Source of the DNA: Kappaphycus alvarezii
Taxonomy: Eukaryota; Rhodophyta; Florideophyceae; Gigartinales; Solieriaceae
Assembly (NCBI GenBank): GCA_002205965.3
Contig: NADL03000466.1
Span: forward strand, 124,001 to 188,000
Direction: 5' to 3'
Length of the DNA: 64,000 bases
The translations under genes and the position numbers were made by a program. Below the pieces are notes generated by a model. That model worked only from the letters and a program-made list of their open reading frames with translations. It searched no databases and was not told the origin of the DNA. The first letter of the stretch is position 1; each line of letters opens with the position of its first letter. Shown here in pieces: positions 48,955-59,472 of the stretch.

Positions 48955-49440
48955 ATAAGCTCCGGCCTGCCGATATCGTGGTATAATCCCCCCCAACCCC
49001 GGAAGGCACATCGTTGCGCCCCATAGCGTGTGACATCACTGTCGTCTCACCGGCCAAGGCCGCAGTCCGCACCAAAGCGACCCAGGTTGCCGGTGGCGCT
49101 GCTGATCGGGCGGCCCGCCATTAGGTTACAACTGTGGAACGCAACCTTGCCCGATGCCTCCCCGCTCCCTCAACTGGCCCATCTTCTGCGCTTTACACGC
49201 CGAACTTCACGTTTCGACCTCTGGCGTTTGATTCCCTGGGTGCCCCTTCCCCTGGTACAATTGCGTTTATCGAGGAGTTAGTCCGCGGATCGCGTCCTAG
49301 TGTTACTCGACACTTGGCGTTATCCGCCGCCGTATCTACCAGCGACTGCGCTGCACCCTCTGGTCATCCATTGCTCAAGCTATCCTGTCCCGAGCCCCGA
49401 TGCGCATTGACCACGAGGTACATCCGGTTAGATCCTAGCC
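48955..49440 (+). pseudogene. LINE C-terminal domain, right part
   Basis: Directly after the Harbinger end the frame gives KLRPADIVV, then after one TAA ACDITVVSPAKAAV ... AGGAADRAARH, a TAG, VTTVERNLARC and FRPLAFDSLGAPSPGTIAFIEELV. This is the endonuclease-like end of such LINEs (RPADV ... DVTVVSP ... F-PL-FE-GA). A frame change near 49300 leads to IYQRLRCTLWSSIAQAILSRAP. It completes the protein begun at 44168. Confidence 0.8.
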
Positions 49441-49559
49441 GTATATGTGGGACGTGCGCAGTCCCCACTAGATACTGAATGCATTAAACTTCTTAGCATA
49501 TATTCGCTATGCAAGGGGGGAAAATGGTGACTTTTTATATCTGCTACCTTAGGAGTAGC

Positions 49560-49720
49560 GGTCCAGAAGATAAATATTTGAACATGAAATACAAAACTAA
49601 CGAGACTACAGTAGTAAATGCACCCACCCTAACAGTACTGTAAAGTACAGTACCACCTGGCAGTCTACTGTACTGTACTGTACAGTACTGTGCGGTATGA
49701 CCTTTACGATCTTGGGCAAT
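49560..49720 (+). repeat. LINE 3' untranslated repeat with TACTGTA array
   Basis: 49571-49640 matches 38036-38140. 49631-49693 is an array of TACTGTA/TACAGTA palindromes able to fold on itself. Confidence 0.65.
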
Positions 49721-50108
49721 ACAGATGAGGGCTATGGCACAGTATGCGCATAACTCGAAAGAGTTCTGTATTCAAGCCCTGGGACTACATCCCTACTCTC
49801 CTGTACACCCCATAGAAATCAACAAATGGCCTCTCTTTACAGAAGTCTTGTGAGAGCCAGTGACTAGCCCCCACGTGCTTCAAATTATGACCCTAAACTC
49901 TCTCTGTGCTGGGCCGTGGAGCAATGTACAGTTGGATGGCAAATCTCCTTTGTAAGCATTGTACCAACCCCCTGGTCACCAACATACAAACGATGTTGAA
50001 GCAAATTGCGCTTCTAGGCCGGTTGAGGAAAACTCGCGGAGGGCGGTCATCTTCCTCCTAGCCTGCACCGCCATATCGTGCGCGGTGCCTTAGTCTTGCG
50101 ATCGACAC
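49721..50108. other. No recognisable gene
   Basis: Mixed-composition sequence between the LINE end and the GST pseudogene; no motif seen. Confidence 0.35.
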
Positions 50109-51785
50109 ATGCCTAGGCCTGCGTTTGCAGGGGCAGCAGTCGTAACGGGTTCACACCGTGGCACTTGGATTTCATCTGCGGAATCGGCAGTGAAAACGTT
50201 AAGGCTTCAAGGTTCGCGTTTCCCGAAAGTGGGTTTCCCATTATCTTTCACCACGCAATGCAGGATGTCGTCCGATTCTTCCCAACACATCTCCCAATCT
50301 ACCGGCATAGTTATCCCCTCCTGGGATATGCTTGCTCATATGACTCCCCATGAGGATTTCGTAAATGGGCCTAACTGTTCTACCCCACGAGTGAACTTCA
50401 ATCAGTTCGCCTCTTTGGCAGAAAAGATACCGAGCTTCGTCTTGTGCTCTACCGTGATCACGCGAGTTGGTGCCCGTACTGTCACAAAGTTCAGATGCTT
50501 ATCGAAGCAAAGCGTATTCCTTACGTCATCAAAAAGGTTAACATGAGTTGCTACGGAAGGAAACCTGACGAGTTTCTCAAGCTTGTCCCATCGGGTCTGT
50601 TACCGGTCATCCAGTTGGACGGTGTAACAGTTACCGAATCAATGGATATCATGTTTCTTCTGGAAGAAACATTTCAGACCCCTCACCGGAAGATGATTCC
50701 GACGGAGGACAGCGACAAGATGCAGGCCTTCCACCGGTACATGAGGCTCGAGCGGGTATTCACCGGTGCCTGGTTGGGAAGCCTCAGAGGGCCACGCGCC
50801 CTTACTGCGAAAGGGCTGGAGGCCATGCATCAAACCCTAGACATTTTGGAGAGCTGTCTGGGAGAGTATTCCGGCCCGTTTTTCTACCCGGGAGACGAGC
50901 CATCGTTCATTGATCTTAACTTCGGTAAGTAGCTGGCCGTTTTATTTGTTTGAGATATTTGCGCAACTGGTTGAGCTGCTTAAAGTCCCATGTTGAGTCG
51001 AACTTGCATCCAACCCGGTGCGTGTATGACTCCGCCCTTCCCGCAAAAGTTACGATTGCTGGTCAGGAAAGAATCAGCACGCTTGTAACGCCCTCCTAAC
51101 AATGTTAATCGCCATCTTGTTTACTTTCCGATTTCATGTTTATCCCGCTCGTTACGGTTGCCGATGGAAACGATTATCGTCCAGCTACTATCTTTGAACG
51201 CTCCAGGTCAGCCTTGAAGTTCTGGCGCAATCTGGAAATCACTGACGGAAGGCGAAACTTGCGACGTTGGTTTGAAGCCTGGGAAATATGGGATCCTGCT
51301 ATCTATCTGCGCAGCGATGACTGGACGCATGTTGGAGCGCTCCCGCCTCAAATTGGGCCTGTGAAGTTTTTGAGCGCTAGATCTGGCATATCAATTGGTA
51401 TCGAAACTGAGCGTGCACGACATGTGCTTAGCAGTAGCCCAGAGGATAACACGGCACGGAGCCAAGCTGGTACCGCAATTTGCCGCAACCACCCTTGGTT
51501 GTACAAGACGCAATCAACGGAGTTCAAGTCCCCGAGCACGACCGGCCTTTCATCGACACTGCCTTCCGCATCATGGCCCACGTTTTGCTTGATCCCGGTG
51601 TGATTCCAATCTCCGAAGTCCGTTTGAAGAAGGAGATTCCAATCAGCTCGTGGTCAATAGTTGCAAACGCTATCAGGTTTGAAAGGGCACGTTGCTGTGC
51701 CCCTCGAGACATGTCCATCCTGGCAATGAGGCAGTTTTGCGGTGCAGCTAATTGGGTAATACGCGCCCTTGGCCAAGACCTTTGA
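50109..51785 (+). pseudogene. Glutathione S-transferase, one intron, frameshifted
   Basis: Two possible starts: ATG 50109, which gives an N-terminal extension with AFAGAAVVTG that could be a targeting peptide, or ATG 50265 (MSSDSSQ), which fits the family better. The frame reads IPSWDMLAHMTPHEDFVNG and then must shift near 50390 to LFGRKDTELRLVLYRDHASWCPYCHKVQ, the thioredoxin-fold start with a CPYC active-site motif. It continues VPSGLLPVIQLDG and TESMDIMFLLEE (glutathione-binding Glu-Ser) to DLNF. GTAAGT at 50925 and an AG at 51183-51184 define an intron of about 260 bp; joining restores DLNFATIFERS. Exon 2 gives DDWTHVGALPPQIGPV. The end lies in a third frame: INGVQVPEHDRPFIDTAFRIMAHVLL ... 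APRDMSILAMRQF. Two frame changes indicate a decayed gene, though missed introns are possible. Confidence 0.85.
50925..51184 (+). other. Intron of the GST pseudogene
   Basis: Donor GGTAAGTAG, acceptor CGTCCAG. Removing it joins G to CT to give Ala, restoring the conserved D-L-N-F-A motif before the C-terminal helical domain. Confidence 0.8.
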
Positions 51786-52769
51786 GTACTAGATTGTTAG
51801 TTAACGTTGCTCTCCCATGCTGAGTTAGCTTGTCATGCCACACGAGCGACGACTGCGGAAAGTTTATTGTCACAATGCGCTTGCCCTCGATTTGTGGTGA
51901 CTTGCAAATGATAGTAAGCCTAAAGGTGTGGGTCAAGGTCGGGGAAACAAATGTTACCAACTCGGAGGGTCAACAGGTGCAGTGATCCTTTCCGTCCGGG
52001 TCAATTGTTGAGGTCAAACTCCAACGCTCGTTCCACACTGTTAATAGGTAGGCTTGTGCTCGCGTTGTCCCCTAATATTTCTCGAGGTGTGTTATGCGTC
52101 GCTCCGAGTCAGCGATCGAGGGGCCACGCCCAATCTCAGAATAGTGTCTGAAGAAGACTTTCTACTCGAGGTCCGGCGTACTCCGCACGCACTGACGCTG
52201 CCCAAGTGTCAGCAAGTAAGAGCTCTCCCCACTTCGTCATGGCGCACACCTGAAGTAACGTAATCGTCCCTTTTCCTTTCTGCAGGCATAGTTTACGCTG
52301 GACAGCGGGAATTCTTCAAGGTGGCCGCAACGTGATTCATCCCAATGGGTCAAACCACGGTAAGGGCAGCCTCATTGGTTTCACCATCATAAGTAGAGAC
52401 TCTCCAGGTTGAGCTACAATAACGGCAGATTCGCTGGGAAAGTTATCGCCACACCTCGATTCGGAAAGCAGTTGAACTGCTGTCAGCTTTCAGTTGAATT
52501 GGAAAGCATTTGAATAGTTGCGTGGTCTGGTGAGTTGGGTTTCTGCCGGCCTCTTCCTACAGCAATACAAGTTGGGTAAAAATTATACATTTTCAAAGTT
52601 ACAAAACGCCATATCAACATCAGGGTAGTTGATGGGTTCCAGTATTATTGCACGGGGATCATACTATGTATTACTGTAGGTGGGGTCTAGCTCGAGATTA
52701 CGGAGGCGAGGTCTAATTTGCGTAGCTATTGATCCGGTACCGTAGAACCAAGTGGAGGAACATTTTGTG
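51786..52769. other. No recognisable gene
   Basis: Short frames only. This is host or older repeat DNA up to the Gypsy-3 target site. Confidence 0.35.
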
Positions 52770-52774
52770 GTGTC

Positions 52775-53022
52775 TGTGGAGTGGTGTATTGTGCACCACA
52801 AAAGTCACGAGTTAGGAGATACTGTACGCCTTGATTGGTAGGGCGTACAGTATCTTTCGGGGGAGCTCCCGGTACCTCCAAGGGAGGTGCGGCCAGGTGA
52901 AAGATACGGTGCAGTACAGTATTGTAAGTACTATGCTGTGCTCAGGAAGAAAAAGGAAAAGGGGGAAGGTCACGCTTGACTTCAGGACAAAAAAAAGTAC
53001 AGGACAGTTACAAGTAATTTCA
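52775..53022 (+). repeat. Gypsy-3 5' LTR
   Basis: 248 bp, TG...CA ends. It shares with the 3' LTR ACCACAAAAGTCACGAG, GGAGATACTGTA, CCTTGATTG(G/T)TAGGGCGTACAG, GGTGAAAGATACGGTGCAG and AAGTACTATGCTGTGCT. Followed at once by TGGTACCGCATG. Confidence 0.9.
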
Positions 53023-53034
53023 TGGTACCGCATG
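53023..53034 (+). promoter_or_regulatory. Candidate primer-binding site of Gypsy-3
   Basis: TGGTACCGCATG immediately after the CA end of the 5' LTR, at the same position as TGGTACTACTG in Gypsy-2. Confidence 0.55.
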
Positions 53035-53048
53035 TAAGGTTCGACAAC

Positions 53049-54867
53049 ATGACGGATTCCAACCCCGCTCTCCTCTCTTTTGACAGATCCCCATCTTCCT
53101 ATATTACCCGTTTCCTTTTTGCGTTTGAAAATGTGGTCATGCGCGGAAAAACGGACAGCGAGAATGCCCTCCAGATTCTTTGCCATTTGGAAGGGGTTGC
53201 TTTTTGACTTTTACTACGAGTCGTTTGCAGAGGAAGGTTCCCTTAAAGAAGAGTACGATGTCGTGAGGAAGAATCTCCTCGCCGAGTTCGCGAAGAAGAC
53301 GAAGCCGGATGAGGAGGTTCACGAAGCCGTTGCCGCAGGTCTAGACGGTAGAGACATAGGGGGTCTTTTGCGCGAATGGATGCCCTCTACAAGAGGGTAG
53401 GCTTCTACGTAACGGCTTTTTGGGGTTACTTCGGAGTTTGTCACGTACCGAGCACCGTCGGACTACAACGAACTTAGGAAGGCAATTGAAGACTTTCAGG
53501 TGGGAAAGAATCAGGTGGGAAAGAAGGAATTGTTCGCCAACAAGGAGGCGGCTCGAGCGCCTTTGATCGCTCCGAGGAGGATTCTGCAGAGGCCTGACGC
53601 GCACGCTATCAAGCCACACCAGCTGGAGGGTAAGGTTGAACAGCTAGCGGGGCAGTTTGCAGAGTTTTCTCTCTTCGTGAAGAAGCAGTTTGAGAAGGGA
53701 GGACCTGCCGCTATAGTCGATGACGACTTTAGTTACATTTTCTGTGGGCAAAGGGGCCACCGTGCCACGTAGTGCCAGGAGAACCCTTACAGGCACACTA
53801 AGTGCTCTTTCTGTGGGAGAAGAGGCCACTCCGAGGCAATTTGTTGGTCCAAGGCACAGCAAGAGGGAGATGGTCGTGTAGGAATTGCCGGAGCAAGTTC
53901 GGAGTCGAAAGAAGAACATATACTGAGGGAAAGGAATGACGACGAGTCCTTAGTAGTCGTGCAGGAGGCTCGCAAGGGCAATGTGATGGCCGCTGCAAAG
54001 AGGAACGCCGACGGCCAAGCCCTTCTGAAGCAACGTAGGGACAATGTTATGTACATCGATGGGCTAATGAATAATGCCCCTCTCGTTCGGCCGCCTATGG
54101 TCGTAGCGGAGCCAAGGAAGAAGAAAAATAAGGCAAAGAAGACCAAGAAGGCATCGCCAGTCCTCCAGGACCACGTAGGGAAGTATAATGTGGTCGCTGA
54201 ACTGGCCTCGGCCTCGTCGGGAATGAACTTCGGGCAGCTTCTCCGTGGAGACGCTGATGAAGCGAGGAGGCAGTTGAAGCATATGGTGTCCAAGACTGTC
54301 ACGGTGACTCATGTGTCCATGAAAAGTCACCGCGAAGTCTCTTGTCTATTGAAGGTCGTGGCCGTGAAGTCTTATGGAACGGAGACGCACGCTCTGTTGG
54401 ACACGGGTGCAGTTCCAAACCTGACGTCTTGGGAATTTTGCGAGAGGCTGGCACTTACTCCGATGGCTACGGATCGTCAGGTCACCGTCGCCGATGGAAC
54501 GGTGGCTGAAGTTATGGGATGCGTACAGAAGGTTCCAGTCTCCTTTAAAACCCTGGTGGTTCCTCTGGCTTTTTTGGTGGTACGGAACGCGCCATCTCAC
54601 ACTATTATTGGCAGTCCGGCATTGGAATACATGCAGGCAAACCAAGATTACGGGCCGCAGCAGGTCATTCTGGCAGTCGGGAGGAAGAAGGCTCTTTTAC
54701 CGCTACTAGGTGAGCCCCCAGTAATTGTCGGATGCGTACTGACAGTGAGGATTTCACATACCCTGGAGAGTCGGATGGAGAGAAGTTTCCTGCTTCGTCC
54801 TCCTCAGGGTCAGGCTGCAGCGATGGTGGGTCCGACACCGGGCATGAATTGGCGCTGGCGATCTTGA
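53049..54867 (+). pseudogene. Gypsy-3 gag-protease
   Basis: ATG at 53049. The first 52 codons (RFLFAFENVVMRGKTDSEN) are in frame 3; one extra T in the T-run near 53205 shifts to frame 1, which is then open to 54867 apart from TAG 53398-53400 and TAG 53770-53772. Two zinc knuckles: the first, near 53745, has its first Cys as Tyr and a TAG where Gln is expected; the second, CSFCGRRGHSEAIC, is intact. A basic RKKKNKAKKTKK block precedes the retropepsin, with an intact active site ALLDTGAVPN near 54390 and IIGSPALEYM downstream, where the ILG/IIG flap-partner motif is expected. Makes the RNA-binding particle protein and its protease in live relatives. Confidence 0.85.
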
Positions 54868-57601
54868 AAAAGGAGCCGTATGAGCCCGATTAAGAGGACC
54901 TGAAGTTGGAGGAAGGGTCCACCGTGAAAGATGAGGAAGCGGATCACGCCTTATTTCTTATCTCGAAGGTGAAACATCTCGAGGAGAACCAGAAGAAGTT
55001 GGTGAGTGCACTCAAGGAGACGGACGTGAATGCTTGGGACATTCATGATTTGGAACCAGCCCAAGTGCCGGTGCGGCACCCTTTCGAGCTGGTTGCCGAG
55101 ACGCAGATACACTCGAAGCCTCTTCGGATGCCTCCGAAGCATAAGCCATAGTTAAGAAAGAGGTGGGAAAGCTACTGGAAGCTGGAGTTATTACGCCGTC
55201 GGGTTCCGCCTGGTCCTTTCTGGTGGTTATTGCAACGAAGAAGGACGGGAAACCCGGGTTCTGCGTTGACTACCGCCAGCTGAACATTGTCATGAAACCG
55301 TACCTTTGGCCGTTACCGAGGATCGGGGAGCTTTTCGTTGAGTTGATGGGCGCGAAGGTCTTCACGACACTGGATCTCTATACAGGTTAGTGGCAGGTGA
55401 GGATGGCCGATGTCTGTGAGGAGAAGAGCACGTTCGTGTCTCGATACGGAACATAAAAGTTCGAGGTGAGGCCGTTCGGACTGATGAATGCATCCGCAAC
55501 ATTTCAACGCATGATGGATGAGGTTCTGGGTGATTCACCGTTAGCTATGGTGTATGCGGATGATATGGTGATCTTTTCCCAGACGATAGAGGAGCATCTG
55601 GACCATTGTAGGAAAGTGTCCGAGAGGATCCAAGAGGCTAGATTGAAGCTTAATGCGACGAAGTGCAGCTTCGCGCAGTCAGAGGTAAAGCTTCTCGGTC
55701 ATGTCGTAATCCAGGCGGGTGTGAAGGACGACAAGGACAAGACCAAGGCAATAGTAGAAGCCCCCGCTCCAACGAATGTGACAGAGTTAAGAAGCTTCCT
55801 TGGGTAGGCAGGGTACTATCGGCGCTTTATTAGGAACTTCCCCTATAGTTCCGCAGTGCTGCATGCAGAAACTTCGTTGAAGAAGGCTTTTGAGTACCTA
55901 AAAGAGAAGCTGACATCGCCTCCGGTGCTTTCGTTTCCGGACTTCGGCTCACCTTTCATAGTGGAGAAGGATGCGTCTCCGGTTGCTCTCGAGGTATTCC
56001 TCTCGCAGAAGGAGGACGGGAAGGTGCACCCGATACAATACGCCTCTCGGACCATGAACGAACAAGAAAGCCGCTACTCCACGAGCGAGCGAGAGGCATT
56101 CGCAGTGGTCGTCGCGCTGAAGAAGTTCCGAGTGTATCTGATTTCTGATAAGCCATTCATCGTGTATACGGACCATCAAGCTCTCCAGACTGCTTTTAAG
56201 AGGAATTATATCCACAGGCGGTTGGCGAGGTGGATGGATTTGATGGCCGGGTACGATTTTGAGGTTAAATAACGGCCTGGTTCGGCGAATGGTACGGCTG
56301 AATATCTGCCGAACACCACTGTTAGAGCTTTAAAAGGTACAAAAGGTGAGGAAGGGAACATCACGGAGGGGTTGGTGGCCACTGTACTCTGGGCTGACCC
56401 CAAACTGTCAGGGCTAGAACCACATTTGCCGGATGTTGCGAGATTCTTATCCGGCGAAAGGGTGCAATAGACTGATTCGAAGAAGATGCTTTCGATCAGA
56501 AGGGGTGCAAAGAAGTTCATGCTATGGAGCGATACGTTGTTCCGACGGGATAAGGACGGACTATGCGTCGTCCCACCTCTCGGCTAACGGAGATACTGAC
56601 CATCTTTCACGACGATATATTCAATTAGGATGTCGCGTCTACAATGAAGTTCATAAGGGATCAGTTCTGGTGGCCGAGGGGTATACCGCGATATCACGGA
56701 TTATATAGCGGCCTGCGACGGTTTCCAACATGCCCGCAGACCCCCGACGTACCATACCAGCCTCAGGACTCCCGTGATCGGGCTGTTCGAGACGTTCTCG
56801 ATTGAGTTCGCGGGGCCGTTTAAGCCCTCTAGGGCAAGGCAAAAGCTCGCGCTAATCGCGGTGGAACACATCACCGGATAGAGAATCGCTTGGGCCACTA
56901 AGGACGCTACGTCGAGCACCGTCCTCCGGTCTGTGGAACAGGAAATCATTCTGCCATTTGGACCGCCGAGAAGGATAGTCTCGGACAATGCAACAGCCTT
57001 TTTGGCGACTTCCGTCCAAGAGTTCATGGAAAAGCATGGAATTGATTGGAAGGCCGTCCTTCCGTACGCCCCGATGGCAAATGGGCTGATCGAGCGGATG
57101 GTGGGGAAGCTGAAACACGCTATCAAAAGGTCTGTTGTGCAAAATTGTGGTGACTGGGCGGAAGCCGTGCCTAAATTCTTGTATGGCTATCGCCGACGTG
57201 CTCGTCGGGGTATAGCTCCCCCTTTCCAATTGATGTATGGGATAAACCCAAGGATGATGGCCAGTGATGCAGTGGCACTCCTCAACGAGGCCGATACGAG
57301 GCACCGCCTTATTGGGACGTTAGGGGAGTCTGGATTGAGAGCGGCTGTAGTGGAAAGGTCACGCATCACGCGTGAATCCAAGGGAAAGGAAAGATTCTTC
57401 GAGGTTGGTGAAGAAGTACTGGTTGGGCATGGATCGGCCCTGACTAGAAACCACAAGTGGCCCGCTTTCGATTCGTACTACTATGGTCCTTGCGTGATCA
57501 TCAAAGCCAATCATCCGAGATACGAGCTGAGGTATTCGACCGGGAGGGTCACACGCAGGGCGATCCACGCCCGACGGCTGCTTGGTTATAAGAGGGCGTA
57601 G
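54735..57601 (+). pseudogene. Gypsy-3 pol: RT, RNase H, integrase
   Basis: An acidic Ser-rich linker in frame 3 (TDSEDFTYPGESDGEKF) leads, after a shift near 55153, into RT: VKKEVGKLLEAGVITPSGSAWSF, FCVDYRQLN, RPFGLMNASATFQRMMD, VYADDMVIF (catalytic YADD at 55553-55564), LLGHVVIQAGV. RNase H: KDASPVALEVFLSQ, YASRTMNEQESRYSTSERE, YTDHQAL. Integrase: TIFHDDIF, WWPRG, CDGFQHAR (last Cys of the zinc site is Phe), FSIEFAGPF (first catalytic Asp is Glu), VSDNATAFLAT (second Asp), LIERMVGKLKHAI (Glu). Stops at 54891, 55149, 55388, 55454, 55805, 56270, 56468, 56626 and 56879; compensating indels near 56580 and 56680. Ends GYKRA, TAG 57599-57601. Confidence 0.9.
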
Positions 57602-57919
57602 AAAGCCCTAACTCGGAAATAGAATGGGGAGGAGCTAGTCAAGAAGGAGTCTAGGAGGAGAGAAGTAGACAATGATCGCGCAGCGACAATGTCAGGGCAA
57701 AGGAAGCAGGCAAGGCACAAGAAACAACCAAGCATTTATTCAGGAAGACGAATTTGAGATTCTAAAAAGATGGAATTCACTAGAATGAAAGAGCGGCCAC
57801 AGATTACTAGCCAAGGATTACGGCGAAGTGAAGAGAATGGGAACTCGCGATGGAGGATCGACAGGAACGCAAAGCATTCAGCAACAAAGTGCTTGAGGCC
57901 GAATAGTCGGATGGGCAAA

Positions 57920-59084
57920 TTACTGCACTGCGCTGGGGAACAAATCAGCCGTGGTTTCTCCTTTATTCTCCTTCTTACGCCTCCTCCTCGATTTCACCTT
58001 CCCGTATCGAGGGCGTTTTGACGCAATTCCGCTGAGGACGGCGACGCATCTTACATCGCGCACTGTGTATAAATCTGAGTTTTCTCCTACACATTCGGTC
58101 AAGGATTCGGCCGAAAGGAGGGGCGCATAGGCTTCTGCGGGGTGGAATATGCGACACGATGTCGCATTAATAGCCATGCAATGATTCACACCGTTGGAGC
58201 AGGATAGTGTGACGAGATGTACTCCCTCATCCAGGCTTAAAACTTCGGGGAGCGAAGGTTTCAGAAGGAAGACGTTCTGAAGCACTAAGTAAGAAAGTAG
58301 GACACCCAATGCTGCGCTTGTGGAGTTTCGCCGAGTTCTACCAATTCGTTCCCTAGAGAAGCCCTAATACATCCGTCGGCCTTATCCGTAAAGGGGACCT
58401 TTTGGAGGGGAGAAGATCGATAACGTGTTGCGTCCAAACGAGACTCGCGGGGCGGGTGAAGGAGAGATCGAGCTTCCGACCTGGGAACTTCTGACACCAT
58501 TCATGTATGCTAAAGATGGCTAGAAGACGATCCGGTCGCCCAAGGATGACTCGGGTACCGGAAAAAGCGGCATCTTCTTCTCCAGAAAATCCTTCAAACG
58601 CCATGGTATAGAGGAGAACCGGGTGCTCCATTCCAGTCTCAGCATCAGTGGCCAGTTAAATTCTGGTGCGAGCGAACCAATATATGTCCCTGATGCACCA
58701 TGCTGAGTCAGGGACTGAGGTGTACGAGTGCAAGTCCTCCAGGGATTCGGTAAGGCCAAGACAGTTGGCCTCATCTCGAGTAAGTTCCCGGCCGTTCGCA
58801 TGTCGCACGAAGACGGTCAAGTGAATCCCGAATAGGGCCTTGTGCTCATCCTCAGTCATGGCGGCTGGGTTTGGGGCCCCTTCGGTGTAAACAGAAAAGT
58901 GGAGAGTAGTTCGGCTTCAGTAGATGATTTTCACAATGTCCCGACGACCACGAAGCCGCGAGACCTCAGGGCGAGAAAATGCCCCCGCATTGGTACGGAA
59001 AACACGGGCGGCCTTGGTCGCGATGGCAGCGCGAGGAGCTCGCCCCGCGGTGCTGAGCGAAGCTTTTTGTCTGTTGCGTGCCAT
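57920..59084 (-). pseudogene. Antisense H3-tail-mimic gene, copy C, inside Gypsy-3
   Basis: ATG at 59082-59084. One frame runs to TAG 58353-58355 with only TGA 58917-58919 and TAA 58656-58658 inside. Residues 2-27 align gap-free with H3 1-26: A1, R2, Q5, A7, S10, T11, G13, A15, P16, R17, A21, T22, K23, A24, A25 and R26 identical (16 of 26), but K4, K9, K14 and K18 are replaced. Then RPEVSRLRGRRDIV, an acidic start EDEHKALFGIHLTVF, CIRDIYWFAR and VLLYTMAFEGFSGE, comparable with the middle of copy B. Frame changes near 58450-58310 reach ADGCIRASLGNELVEL (possible catalytic Cys region) and NGVNHCMAINA (possible catalytic His), then a basic end KRPRYGKVKSRRRRKK, NLS-like. Convergent with pol; 318 bp between the stop codons. 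Function unknown. Confidence 0.85.
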
Positions 59085-59472
59085 TGAGGTTCACAGGAGA
59101 GCAGGAAGTAGAATGAGATGTCGATTGGTTATTTGCACAATACCCAAGATCCAACTCCGCTTCCAGGAGACGGAGGCGCCGCAGAGACTGTCTTAGGCAC
59201 TCCAACGAGCACACTGGTAGTTCCGCTACACCTAAGCGCGCTCAGTTGTTGATTCCGCGACGATCAAGGCAGCTCCAACGGGTCCGCGGAAGGGAGGTGG
59301 CGGGGCAGGAGTTGGAAGCTGGCGTGAATTGTGGTTGCAGAGCGATGAGGGCTGGGGATGAGAGCAGGGGGAGCTTGGGCCGAGAACGGGGAAGGTGTTT
59401 TGCTTCGAGGGGAGTCCGGGGGTGTTGGTGTCCTCAAATGTGCACCCGGGGTGCACTTTGGGTGCAGGGGCG

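Larger units (their letters stand above)
45278..48955 (+). mobile_element. PIF/Harbinger transposon, complete, inserted in a LINE
   Basis: Terminal inverted repeats: left 45278-45302 begins GGGCGTTTTATAACTTTTTG and right 48931-48955, reverse complemented, begins GGGCGTTTTATGACTTTTTG; weaker similarity continues inward. It carries a DDE transposase (plus) and a convergent second gene (minus), the usual Harbinger pair. A clean 3-bp target duplication is not visible: the flanks are GAG on the left and ATA on the right. The flanking LINE reads on across it: ...GT, then (D)KLRPADIVV. Confidence 0.9.

Noticed and set aside
53398..56881. Stop-codon reassignment as an explanation of the in-frame stops
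   Set aside because: The stops replace different residues (Gln, Tyr, Leu, Trp) and include all three stop codons, and U1 and GST frames still end at normal stops.
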